64,000 nt of DNA, taken from assembly GCA_023159155.1 (NCBI GenBank), contig JAJNNX010000046.1, positions 310,001 to 374,000 on the forward strand, written 5' to 3'. This DNA comes from Ustulina deusta (Eukaryota; Ascomycota; Sordariomycetes; Xylariales; Xylariaceae). The notes below the pieces were generated by a model. It was given only the letters and a program-made list of their open reading frames with translations, made no database searches and was not told the origin of the DNA. A program made the position numbers and the translations under genes. How positions within the stretch are numbered: position 1 is the stretch's first letter; each line of letters opens with the position of its first letter. This document shows, one piece after another, positions 32,930 to 42,583 of this stretch.

Positions 32930-33135
32930 CCCTCGCTGTAATTGCGGCTACGACCCAGGCCATTACAGGGCAGGTTTAGCGTTCTAACCCCCTACTGCCC
33001 CTACTACTACTACTTCTCTTGCGCTGTATTCCCCCCACTAGCTACCGCTACCACTACGCCATAGCAGCTATATCCCGAGAATGTACTTTTGTGCCGAGAT
33101 CTGTCTGCAATGGCGGTTATGATAATAAAATAAAA
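32930..33135. repeat. Inverted copy of the 12.69-12.87-kb repeat
   Basis: In reverse complement this carries ataaccgccattgcagacag, an agtacattctcggg segment and the gggcaggtttagcgttc end seen (with substitutions) beside the helicase gene at 12690-12870. Together with the helicase relic just upstream, it indicates that a unit containing the helicase 3' end and its flank was copied or moved. Confidence 0.55.
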
Positions 33136-33395
33136 TAGAATCAGACTTGATCACATTTAAAGCACCCTTGATAATTCTGAAATTACTTCCTAGGATTCCA
33201 CTCCTAGGGAGAGCAACGTCGGTCCTGGTCAGGAAGCAACAACGTGGACCATTATAGGCGTTAAAACCCCGCCATGTAGCAACAAGCTCAGGAGGAGGGG
33301 GCGGGGTCCTTCCTCAAAACCTATTTGACCGTTCACCTTTGCCCCACGTTCCCGGAAACAGCTTTACTGGTGATGGGCAGCCGAAGCACATGCCC

Positions 33396-33580
33396 CCTAG
33401 TGAGGCCCGGGTAGTCTACAGTCTCGGCGCTAAAACCACCGGCCTAGGGCAGCCCAAGACCAGCGAGAATAGTACCGCGGGACAGGACAGTGTCTGTCTC
33501 ATGGCTATAAATGTGCGCCGTATGGGTGACCTGGAACGGTATCAGGCCTTTTTCATTATAGTAGACTAGTTATGATTTTG
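33396..33580. repeat. Dispersed repeat, copy 1
   Basis: The stretch gaggcccgggtagtctacag, then gcgctaaaaccaccggcc, through caggcctttttcattatag and gtagactag recurs with substitutions at 42324-42525 in the same orientation. Non-coding; the 76-codon ORF across it is not convincing. Confidence 0.6.
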
Positions 33581-33720
33581 CTAACGTTAGTACAACTGGC
33601 GTCGGCGCTGAAGCTCGCAGCGGGCATGCTTAAAGGTGGTTTTGTACTTCAGAGATACGGGAGCGGATTCCTGTTGGCTTGAAAACCATGTATGTGATAT
33701 TTAGTCCTCACTCATTAAGG

Positions 33721-34863
33721 CTAGCCTTGGCAAATAATTTCACGCCAATTAGGGCCGTATTCGCCTTCCCAGATGCTGGCGATCTCTTTTGCTACCTTAT
33801 CACTCACATCTCTCCACTCCTCCCCGCGAGTCTCGGCCGTATGTCTTGAAAGCGTAGTAATATCAAAACAGTGCCCTGCCCACACTCCCCTCGAGATATT
33901 AGTCGTATCCGTCATACTAACCGACGAGTTTGTTGACCAGCAAATGCGGGACATAACAACTTCGCCGAACCCCAAGAAATCGATATTGGGGCCCCTAATA
34001 TAGTCGGGTGATAGAGCAATGGCGTCAGAACGAACTATCTGTTTTGTGGTCAAGTTTCGGAGAACCCACTGCTGATCCGTAGGAAAGTAGGTCTCTTTCT
34101 CGAACTCGAACTGTCGTTCTATATGGCGATACCCAGGGTCCTTTGATATGCCTCGTAGGCCACACCTATCAATTAAGGAATATTGTATCCTCCAAAGATG
34201 GTGCTCGGGTTTCTCCATCATAGATACGGAGGGATAAGTGAAATCCGAAAGATCGAATGGCTTGTACCGAACGTCATCCTGGTCGGGATAGTCCCAGACA
34301 TCCGCCTTGTCGAACGTCTTCTGGCGTAGAACCTCGAGTTCTTCGGTCGAAAACAGGTCAGGGGGGTAGTCATTTGGTTCAACATCGTGGCCGACGCAGA
34401 CGATATTTGTGCCAGCCCATTGCGGGAGATGCGATGTGTAGTAATCGTCGACAAATAGTTGGCCGATGGACAAAAAGTACTGATTCGTGATGGCAAAGGA
34501 GATGGTGTCTACGATGTCGTCGATAAAAGAAAATATAAGTCGATGTAGTTCTGGAGGAAGACTGGAAAGGGTAATGACAGCGTTGGGAACTATTTTGTCA
34601 TCGCGGCCATAGCCTTTGATCCGCTTGTGGCGTCGTGAGGAGGAGTCATCCCTGCTACGCTTTGCTCCTCGCATCTCGTTGTAGACGGTGTTGGTCGAGT
34701 TTACAGGCGGATTTGGAGAAGAGCTACGCTGCGGCCGAACCGGAACAGCTAGGAGGCGTACAATCCCCTCTGCGGAACCATCGAAAAGGATTTCACCTAG
34801 TTTGCCGGACCAAGACAAGGCCAATTTAGCCCGCGGGGCGACGAGCTGGAAGCTCTGCCCCAT
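33721..34863 (-). CDS. F-box-like protein of an uncharacterised fungal family (intact copy)
   Basis: I place the start at 34863 (MGQSFQLVAPRAK), because this N-terminus matches the paralogue at 23.5 kb; the frame is open 53 codons further upstream. The 380-residue protein has LGEILFDGSAEGIVRLLAVP, a Ser/Arg-rich basic linker with a likely nuclear signal (SRRHKRIK), an F-box-like LSSLPPELHRLIFSFIDDI, then conserved GTNIVCVGHDV, NDYPPDLFSTEELEVLR, YFPTDQQWVLRNLTTKQIV, GFGEVVMSRICW and GVWAGHCFDITTLSRH. The end (WEGEYGPNWREII) is complete. Family members are common in ascomycetes, but I know of no experimental function. The F-box-like helix suggests ubiquitin-ligase recruitment, which is inference. 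Confidence 0.8.
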   Translation of the reverse strand: MGQSFQLVAPRAKLALSWSGKLGEILFDGSAEGIVRLLAVPVRPQRSSSPNPPVNSTNTVYNEMRGAKRSRDDSSSRRHKRIKGYGRDDKIVPNAVITLSSLPPELHRLIFSFIDDIVDTISFAITNQYFLSIGQLFVDDYYTSHLPQWAGTNIVCVGHDVEPNDYPPDLFSTEELEVLRQKTFDKADVWDYPDQDDVRYKPFDLSDFTYPSVSMMEKPEHHLWRIQYSLIDRCGLRGISKDPGYRHIERQFEFEKETYFPTDQQWVLRNLTTKQIVRSDAIALSPDYIRGPNIDFLGFGEVVMSRICWSTNSSVSMTDTTNISRGVWAGHCFDITTLSRHTAETRGEEWRDVSDKVAKEIASIWEGEYGPNWREIICQG

Positions 34864-35519
34864 TTTGAATCTTGGAATTCTTGAAATTCTTCTTAGTCCA
34901 AAAGGCGGGCAGAGCAGTTCAGGAGCGACAATCTGGTACGGTGCACTGAAGAGGGAATGGAAACTGGAAGAGGGTGGTAAACAAGAGACACCGTACCCCA
35001 CTTTTGGCAGTCGCTGGGTCAACTGTCAGATATAAGGGGTATGATCTTATTCGGGATATCGACTAAACGGGCACTAGATGTATGTAGGTTGACAGGTCAA
35101 AGTTTTTGGCTATTTTACGGATTGATTTACGTACTCATCTTCCTGACTCTGTCAGAATTGATGGTTAATTTGGATGGATTGATGCAGGCTAATATGTCAG
35201 GGGGTGAGCAGGGACTGCTCAACCCCTGTGAACCCACTACACTATTTATTAGTACACATCTCAGAGAGACAGCAAGACGCGCTCTCAACACACTTCTGCA
35301 CCTCCAATTGACTGGCTCGCTTATTCTGACAACAGTAGCTGGGGGAGGGGGCTAGCGATCAGTTACCTGTCGGCTCTGGCTCTAACCCCACTAAAATCAG
35401 CGCAAATAAGTAACCACTTCCACATCTGTTCCTCGGGCGTTGGCACCCCATCGTCTACCCCACTTATCTTGGATTTTGGTTGCGGTCCATTGAAACCCGC
35501 GCAGCCCATTCCTCAACGC
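34864..35519. other. Intergenic containing a pogo/Fot1 fragment
   Basis: Bases 35145-35275 match 17870-17995, the 5' part of the pogo/Fot1 relic, including the near-palindrome GTGAGCAGGGACTGCTCA. No catalytic domain is present. The rest is a presumed promoter for the APH-type gene. Confidence 0.55.
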
Positions 35520-36442
35520 ATGACCGATTGGTTACTTTCGGGCGACATAATTGAGAAATACGAATCTAATGATGTAACCTATGAATTCACCGCTACTAAG
35601 TTCAAGAAAACTTCACGCCTTCCTCAACTTATAAAAAGATTGGATGGCACCTCGTTTATGTGGAAGAGAGCATGGTGAGTACTCACTATTATGGTGATAT
35701 GCTTATAATATTGATGGCCGATGGTCCTGACAGGAACCATGAGCGTATTGCAAACGAAGTCAATGCCCTACAGCTAGTTTCTCAAAAGACGACGATTCCG
35801 GTGCCACGACTACTCGATCGCGGAAAGAATCCAGATGGCACCCAGTACCTCGTCACGGAACGCATCAACGGTATCCGTCTAGATCAAGTGGTGAATATAG
35901 GATGCTCACTGCCAGACCCGGAGAGACACACAGTTGAGAAACCATGCGATGCGTGCAAGAACAAAGCCTATTCGAACGCACTTGAATTTGTAGAAGGCAC
36001 AGTTTTACCCCAGCTCGGAGAGTTGAAATCGCAAGAGAGAGGCATTCTTGGATTCGTCATGCCTCCGTGTTGGCTGTCTATTGACGTGGACCCTCCATGG
36101 AAGGGGAAAGGACTCTGGAAGACCCTCCGGCTAGCAGAGCCTGGGTACGTATTCCAACATGGAGACCTCACAGCTCATAACATCCTTATGGATCCTCAGA
36201 CCCTACAGGTCATGGCCTTGATCGATTGGGAATATTCCGGGTTCTTCCCACCGGGGATGGAAAATTGGCCTGGGACATTAGATAGAGATGTATACATTCG
36301 CAGTGGCAACAACATTGCGGACGCGATCGCAAAATTCTTGCCTGAGGAGTATCTGGAGTGCTACCACCAATGGAATGACAAGGCACAACTGGCCTCATTG
36401 GTCGAGAGTGGAAAACTTCCAGATCCTACAAAGCTAGGGTAA
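35520..36442 (+). CDS. Aminoglycoside-phosphotransferase-family kinase-like protein, two exons
   Basis: Exons 35520-35674 and 35734-36442 join over a 59-nt intron (GTGAGT to CTGACAG) to give 287 residues. Motifs of the APH/ChoK fold are in order: N-lobe RIANEVNALQLVSQ with an IPVPRLLDRG strand, TERINGIRLDQV, the catalytic loop FQHGDLTAHNILMD (Brenner motif, Asp and Asn present), and the metal-binding IDWEYSGFFPPGMEN. Members phosphorylate small hydroxylated molecules or proteins. Fungal copies are very numerous and their substrates are rarely known. The start at 35520 (MTDWLLSGDII) is the first ATG in the open frame. The gene seems intact, and nothing indicates antibiotic resistance. Confidence 0.85.
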
Positions 36443-37197
36443 ATTATCTAAACAGAACAAACAACTAACTTGAGCTTCTATCTATAAATATGTATTATGA
36501 ATTAGCAATGCTAGTCACCGAGTCTCGTCAGAAAGTCCTCGCTAAGCCCAACATGTCTGTGGAAGCAGTAGGAAATGTAACTTACACGACGAGCTCTTTG
36601 TACCAAGGAACAGTGGCAGTAGCGGAATGGCAGTTTGACGTAATAAAGATGACGATGCAGATCATTATCCGATCGATCCCTGCTAAGAGGAGGTGGCTGG
36701 GAAGGGGTTGGTGGGATAGTGGGGTAAGTAGAGCGCTGAAGCTGCCCCTGCGTCGTTGGTCTGATTGCGGTCCGTGCCGCGCCAAAGGTGCCTATGGGTT
36801 AGGTGGGTAGGTAGGTAGATAGGTAGATAGCGGGGTAGGTAGCGGTAGTAGCCACCCCACGTGTTCGCCTACATGACCCCTTAGCCTATGGTGGGGGGGG
36901 CAGATACTCTCCCCGCTACGTTAATCTCGTTGTTAGGAGAAGTTGCAGTGAATAATAGTATATAGAGACTTAATACTCTGATTTATGCTGGTAGATGATG
37001 ATTACCTACTGGCCCCTCAAGCACGCTTAGCCGGGGGGCATATCTATATCTGTGCCAGTGCTAGCACCAGCCCGCAATCCTGTTGCCCCCCTGAAGATCG
37101 CCACTTGCTATCGTACCCCTTTTGCCCTTGCCACGCTCTTCACAATTTAATCATACAGCCCTACAATCCTACAGCTCAAGGATAGAAGTCTAGCGTA
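36443..37197. other. Intergenic with GGTAGG-rich repeat
   Basis: Bases 36773-36820 (gtgccgcgccaaaggtgcc, then GGTTAGGTGGGTAGGTAGG) are a copy of the repeat at 21985. A 106-codon ORF (36490-36810) runs into this repeat and is not supported. Confidence 0.5.
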
Positions 37198-38274
37198 GTG
37201 GACTCATGGTCTCGGGTTGCCCTTGAATCACCACCCTCAAAGTCGTATCTTGACCCAGACGGCGATCTCTGTATCCAAGTCGGCGAGTCGCCTGCAACAT
37301 CCTTTATAGTCTGCTCAAAAACTCTGGCGAGGACCTCGGCTTATTGGAACACGATGCTTAATGGGGAGTTTGGAGAGAGCAAGAAATTTCGTCCGGAGGA
37401 CGGTTCGGAGTGGACAATAGAACTTCCAGAGGATGACCCCAGGCCGATGGCATTACTTCTCAACATTGTCCATAGTCGCTTCGACCAGGTCCCTGGTTAC
37501 GAATCCATCATGGACATCCAGGACCTCTACGATATATCTTTGTTGACGGATAAGTGCGCTATGACCCATGTCCTACGACCTTGGGCGCGAGGCTGGTCAC
37601 ACTCGGCGCGTTTCTTAAGCAAGGAGCCGGACATATCCTTGCGAGAGCAACACTGTCACGAACGGCTTTGGATCTCGTGGGAACTTGGTGACACAGCAAA
37701 TTTTGAAAAGATCGCAAGTGTCCTACTCTTCAATTCCTCTGCTCTTATAGAAGACGCAAACAGCCTACGATGCGACGGGGTTCTCGAACCGCCAGATATA
37801 TATGGTAAGACGATTCCAGCCCTTTTATCCCTCCTATACCTTAATAGCTTAACTTGTGCTACTGTAGAAATTCTAGAGCGAACCTGGCTAGACACAATAG
37901 AGGCACTTCTCGCACCACTTAACAACATCATCCAAGACCTGATCCAGAAAGATAAAAAGTTCTGTCAAAGGTCTTTTATGCAATCAGGTCAAGGCGATTG
38001 CCTTGCTTCGATGCTCGGTGCTGGTATTCAGTCGCTTTATGAGATTGGGCTTTGGCCGATACCGCAGTCCGTGGATGTTCAATGGAGTGTGTCGGATCTG
38101 TCAGCAAAGCTCAAGACTGTAGACATCAAGGGCAGTTTTGGAGAGTATCATATATGCTCGCAAGAGCTAGCTCTACATGCTGAGGTGGAGAAGGTTTTGA
38201 ATTCCATACCTCCCCTACTTACCGAAGTACACCGGCGTCACCTTGATTCTCAGGCCAAAAAATCCGGAGTCTAA
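37198..38274 (+). CDS. BTB/POZ-domain protein, start codon uncertain
   Basis: The open frame encodes about 358 residues. A fungal BTB domain lies near the N-terminus: YLDPDGDLCIQVGE, SFIVCSKTLARTSAYWNTML, then the substrate-side helices RPMALLLNIVHSRFDQVPGY and LYDISLLTDKCAM. The C-terminal 220 residues are helical and of unknown role. The frame begins after an in-frame stop (37183-37185) and contains no ATG before the BTB domain. The best candidate start is GTG at 37198 (xDSWSRVALESPP), so the initiator may be mutated, non-AUG, or supplied by an upstream exon that I cannot find. BTB proteins commonly recruit cullin-3 ligases. Confidence 0.7.
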   Translation: MDSWSRVALESPPSKSYLDPDGDLCIQVGESPATSFIVCSKTLARTSAYWNTMLNGEFGESKKFRPEDGSEWTIELPEDDPRPMALLLNIVHSRFDQVPGYESIMDIQDLYDISLLTDKCAMTHVLRPWARGWSHSARFLSKEPDISLREQHCHERLWISWELGDTANFEKIASVLLFNSSALIEDANSLRCDGVLEPPDIYGKTIPALLSLLYLNSLTCATVEILERTWLDTIEALLAPLNNIIQDLIQKDKKFCQRSFMQSGQGDCLASMLGAGIQSLYEIGLWPIPQSVDVQWSVSDLSAKLKTVDIKGSFGEYHICSQELALHAEVEKVLNSIPPLLTEVHRRHLDSQAKKSGV

Positions 38275-38466
38275 CCTATTAGGTTGAATAGCGTTGTTGA
38301 GAGTCTAAGGGGAATAGGCGAGCGCGAAGAAGTTCAATTCAATCCTATGAATGTTGCTGGAGCATATAATTTATTCCTGGAATTATATTGGAGTAACTAT
38401 CCAAAGAATAGCGATGGTGATTGTGGACGAGACACACAGACCTCCCCCAACAGCCTATATTTCCGA

Positions 38467-39741
38467 CTAGCTCACCAAGTAGTCTTGAATGCTAACAGGG
38501 GCGGCAGAGATACTCTTAGTACCCCTAGCATCCACAAGCTGAGCGAAGGAAATAAACCCAAAAAGGGCGGGAGCCCACTGTTCTGGTTCACGGAATCGAA
38601 ATGAGTATAGGCGGACCATGACATTACCACCTGCAGATACTAAGTCCTCAAGAGTCTGGGCACTGATCTCGCCAGGAGTGGATGGAACATAGGCATCGCT
38701 CGAGTAGGGGTGCTCAGGTCCAGGTTCCGGGGTTCGAGGGCTAGACCGCTCTGGGATGCTACTTGGTAATGAAGGCGATGAAGCAAGCGGTGCATCGCTA
38801 TTCACCGGTTCGGCAGCGGCAGCACCGCGCTTATTCTGGTGGCGATCACTGGGTGATACGGTCGAGCCGGTCGTCGAGCCTGTGTACCTGCGCTTGCTAG
38901 GCGCAGGCTCGCCCCTCGGTGGTATTCCCTGCACAGGGCTACTCAATTCGGATTCGGCTCTAGCTACCACATTGCTGAGTGCTACGACGTTATCATTATG
39001 ATTGACAACGAACTCCATGAGAACGAGCTCAAAATCAGATACACAAAAGCCGAAGCGTGTTTTGCGGCATACGCAATACCACAGCAACTGGCCCAAAGCG
39101 GACCAGCTTAGGCGATTAGTATGGGTGACGGGATCTTTTGGTATTGCTTGTCCGTGCAACTTGACGTCGCCTACAACAAGACTTGCGTGATGATCAGTTA
39201 GAATTCTAGGATCTACTTCAACATCGCCCTTAAACACGGTATAATCGGGTGTGTAGCTCTTGGACTCTTGGACTGAATTGTCGCGGGGCGTGACTTGGGC
39301 AAACGGTATATGGGGAACAATGGTTATATGGGGCTTATAAATGCTGTGTAGGGCTAGATTGACGCAGTAGATGAGGGACTGGTTGAGGAAGTGTTGGAGG
39401 TTTGCCTCGACAGCGAGCACACGGAAGGCATCTAGGACCACGGGTTTAGTGGCTGCTAACCCGTTGCCGAGGGGCTGGTCTGGCTCAGGGCCGAGATGCT
39501 CAAGGGCTGGAAGAGTGCTAAGCTCGTGCCACTTTTGCACTTTGATCGACTCGACGAATGAGATGTATATCCGATTGCTAACAGGTGTTCGTGATTGATC
39601 CTCCGGATAGATGAAGGGCTTGTTAGGCAACGCAGAGTGGAGCCAGTGACGGATGGAAGGGGTAGCCGTGAGTTGCTCCATGACGTCAGATAAGCAACAC
39701 GTAAACACGGTCTGTGGGGCGGATTCGATAAGTAAACACAA
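38467..39741 (-). CDS. Probable PD-(D/E)XK-fold protein of unknown function
   Basis: This is an intronless 424-residue ORF. Residues 108-195 show the spacing of a PD-(D/E)XK nuclease-like core: a helix with Glu112 (VLAVEANLQHFL), PDYTVF with Asp166, and LVVGDVKLHG with Asp192 and Lys194. Similar domains are common in fungal proteins, often with a FunK1 or coiled region. A Ser/Pro-rich low-complexity segment (about 270-350, KRRYTGSTTGSTVSPSD then PERSSPRTPEPG) contains possible nuclear signals. Met21 (39681, MEQLTATPS) is an alternative start with a good context. The fold is inferred from motif order only. Nuclease activity is not shown and many such fungal proteins are inactive. Confidence 0.6.
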   Translation of the reverse strand: MCLLIESAPQTVFTCCLSDVMEQLTATPSIRHWLHSALPNKPFIYPEDQSRTPVSNRIYISFVESIKVQKWHELSTLPALEHLGPEPDQPLGNGLAATKPVVLDAFRVLAVEANLQHFLNQSLIYCVNLALHSIYKPHITIVPHIPFAQVTPRDNSVQESKSYTPDYTVFKGDVEVDPRILTDHHASLVVGDVKLHGQAIPKDPVTHTNRLSWSALGQLLWYCVCRKTRFGFCVSDFELVLMEFVVNHNDNVVALSNVVARAESELSSPVQGIPPRGEPAPSKRRYTGSTTGSTVSPSDRHQNKRGAAAAEPVNSDAPLASSPSLPSSIPERSSPRTPEPGPEHPYSSDAYVPSTPGEISAQTLEDLVSAGGNVMVRLYSFRFREPEQWAPALFGFISFAQLVDARGTKSISAAPVSIQDYLVS

Positions 39742-40020
39742 GATAGTAAATGATACTAGCCAGCTGTGTACCTCGCTATAAGTGAAAACCTACGAGTCTT
39801 TATATATTGTTCCTCAACTTGGCTACAGTGCGGGCTCAGATGCCATCCAGTACTTGGATAAATTGTCAGGAATTTGATAAGCCATTCGTACATCGATAGC
39901 TATCATATTTGAAACACCTGGTACCTAAGAACTAGAGGTTCCCGCCAATCGTGATAGGTATCTACTGTCATCCTCATCCATCCTTCCATCTTGTACACAA
40001 ACCAAACACCTGACATACGC

Positions 40021-41369
40021 ATGACTCACAAATTTTTAGAGCGCCATCAACCAATGGACCGCTTAGAGAGATTAAAACTTCGAACCTGTGAATCTCGCCT
40101 GAGAACCCCCGCCGTGGGAGCGACGCCCAGAAACAACATCAAGCCCCCCAAACCTACGGCAAAGACGCGTCGGAACCATCGCCGCGCGCGCAAGAAGGCG
40201 AAGAAGAGGAACGTAATACTCGTGAGTTTTCTCTAGCAGTCCCGAGATGCCTAACCTAAGCTAACCTCATGGCTAACTCTTAGTGCCGTACCCGAGAAGC
40301 CTATACCTGTCAGCTGTCACTGTTGATCCTCCTCCACTCCCGGTCCTATGACACCCTCCGTCCCATCGACCAGGACGACTCACAGCGCAGCATCGAATTC
40401 GATTATGCCACCTTGCCGAGAACTAGCTATCGTGTCTCCTTTGAGGGCCTCTTGAAAGCTCTCTGCTGTCAAAACACTATTGCCATCCAGCTACCCTATC
40501 TCGATGTACTCGAGGAGAGCGTAGTTGGTGCACTACATCTTCTGCATTCCTATAATATTTCCTTTCCCGTCTCAGCTGAAGAAATCGAATTTTCGCGGCG
40601 CTGGGACGACGATTTGGGCAGCATAGAATCCATGAAGCTTTTTCTCCCCTATAACGAAAAGGCAAGCTGGGCTTCTGATGAGCTGCCGCCGACCTGGAAG
40701 GCCGACCAGCTGTCAAGCGCCAGATCAATTTTCTTCGTCCCCAAGGTAGGGGTCTTAATCCTACGCTGTCTCATCTCGTTTGCGTCCCGTTGACCTCGTC
40801 CAAATCCGTAGTTACTCGCTCGACTCGGTGCCTCGTCAAGACCTACTCTACTCGACCATGCGAGCCAACAGGCCCTCGCCACTTACTTGAGGGAAAAACC
40901 GACCTTCCATCACGACAAGTATTGCCTGGGCATCGCCCCCGTCACAGCAGAGCTCGCTCATCAAATTGCCTACAACCTCGTCATGCGCAACATGGCCGAA
41001 AAGAGCCGCGAGGTTTTGGAATCCTTTTTCGGCGGACCTATGCCGTTACCCGAGCCTGGCACATCGCCCGACAATATCTACAGGACCTTTTCAAGTTTGC
41101 GCGCTTGTGCGGTCGACCTTGAGGAATGCCGTGCCTGTGCTAAGTTGGACCGAGATTTGGAAGCCAAGCTGCTGGTCGACTCTCCTGCCATGGTTACGCG
41201 ATTTGTTTGTTGTAGAGCTGAGGTTGCGTCAGTTCTTAGAGAACATGACAGAAAACAGTGGTGGCTTATAGCAATGGATCTATATGACGCTTTTTTATCT
41301 AATCAGGGGCCGGGCTCAAGCCTAGAAAGGGTCTGCGCTTTCGACCTGAATCATTATCGAGATGAATAG
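40021..41369 (+). CDS. Hypothetical protein with basic N-terminus, three exons
   Basis: Exons 40021-40221, 40284-40745 and 40812-41369 splice in phase to give 406 residues. Intron 1 (62 nt) is GTGAGT with CTAAC and CTTAG. Intron 2 (66 nt) is GTAGGG to CGTAG. Exon 1 ends in a strongly basic run (KTRRNHRRARKKAKKRN), a probable nuclear or nucleic-acid-binding segment. Exon 2 includes SYDTLRPIDQDDSQRSIEFD and FEGLLKALCCQNTIAIQLPY; exon 3 includes LAHQIAYNLVMRNMAEKSRE and a C-x2-C pair (EECRACAKL). I recognise no domain. The clean splice sites and closed phases argue for a functional gene. Function unknown. Confidence 0.65.
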
Positions 41370-41716
41370 ACTTGATACTAATTAATATTTGTATATGTAA
41401 AGAAAGTAGACAGACCACTCAGCCTGGAGAAGCATGACATTTATGTTATTTCTAATACGTCGAATGAATCCCTTTCATTGTCCTTAGCACTGTTGCCGTA
41501 TTTTCGTATACGATTTACTTTTCTGCTAGAATGGCTAAAGACAATGTGTAAAATGGATCAGAATCTATCGGGATGGCTTTTATTAGAGGTCTCTATTTTA
41601 TTTCAAGAGAAGGCATGGTAATTTCCCCCCTCGCTTATTAACCTCGGTGTAGCCTAGAGGTGAAACTGCATGACAATAGGAATCAATCAGGTACAGAACC
41701 AAAATAAAATTCGGCA
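41370..41716. other. Intergenic between convergent genes
   Basis: No gene seen. This is the shared 3' flank of the 40.0-kb gene (plus) and the 41.7-kb locus (minus). Confidence 0.4.
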
Positions 41717-42218
41717 TTACTTCGAATCTCCGTAAACTCGGCCTTGTCTTGTAATACATACACATTTTAAAGAGTTGCCCTCCTCTTGATGTCTTTTAAC
41801 ATCTTCTGCATGAAAGCAAGCCAGCCAACCTTCCTGCTCCAGGCCTTCTCGTATCGAACGCCCGCTCATTTCGAGTATGTTCAGGTACATAGCGAAGCCG
41901 TTCACAATGTCTTCATCCAGCACAGCATAAAGGAATCTCTGGACACCTGAGAAGATCGTACTATCATACCAAGTATTATAGCTAATCCATTGCTTCGCAC
42001 TTGACGACGCTAGAAAACGTGGCGACTCTACGGCTCTCCGATGTAGCGCGAAAGTGTGGTGAACATGCAAGGTTGCGAATGCATATTATTCTTTTGGTGA
42101 TCTCGTTCATCGGCATGAGCCGGTCTCGGTAGTATTCCAAGATAGATATCTCCCATGTAAGACTCCTTAATTCGGGCGGCAGCTTGGAAAACAAGGGGAA
42201 TTTCATTAAAGACGCCAT
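41717..42218 (-). pseudogene. 2EXR-like (F-box-related) locus, probably frameshifted
   Basis: From ATG at 42218 the sequence reads MASLMKFPLFSKLPPELRSL then TWEISI and SPHFRATSESRRVA, the pattern of the fungal 2EXR domain (F-x-x-F-x-x-L-P-x-E-L-R-x-x-x-W). The frame stops at 41982. An overlapping frame continues with protein-like sequence (WYDSTIFSGVQRFLYAVLDE, IVNGFAMYLNILEMS) to 41717, so one shift or an unseen intron near 42020 separates the halves. Function of the domain is unknown. The upstream part of the first frame (42219-42320) is not needed. Confidence 0.45.
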
Positions 42219-42323
42219 GATGATCCGTGTGGAAACATAGCAAAAATAGCCCGTCGAGTCGGAGGGGACAAGCGTAGGGAAGATGGCGAGAGATAGCATA
42301 TCAGCAGTAGTGCTAGGCAACCA

Positions 42324-42525
42324 CCCTGGCGAGGCCCCGGTGGCCTACAGTTTCAGCGCTAACACCACTAGCCCGGCGCAGCCAAGACCGGCAAGACAGC
42401 CGCCTTAGACCATCTATGCGTTTTGGAGACAAGACATGAATAGTGCTTATATAGGATTGAGATCATGACTAGGAGCATGGTACCAGGCCTTTTAATTATA
42501 GTAAACTAGGTATTATTGTTTTGCT
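42324..42525. repeat. Dispersed repeat, copy 2
   Basis: Matches 33396-33580 in the same orientation: gaggccccggtggcctacag, gcgctaacaccactagcc, through caggccttttaattatag and gtaaactag. Substitutions are mostly transitions. Non-coding. Confidence 0.6.
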
Positions 42526-42583
42526 GTATTAAGAATCCGACAGCTGCCAGCTTTACAATACGCCCTCCCCTCTTACTCCAACT

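Noticed and set aside
35520..36442. Antibiotic-resistance interpretation of the APH-type gene
   Set aside because: Fungal APH-fold genes are abundant and mostly of unknown substrate; nothing here indicates aminoglycoside binding.
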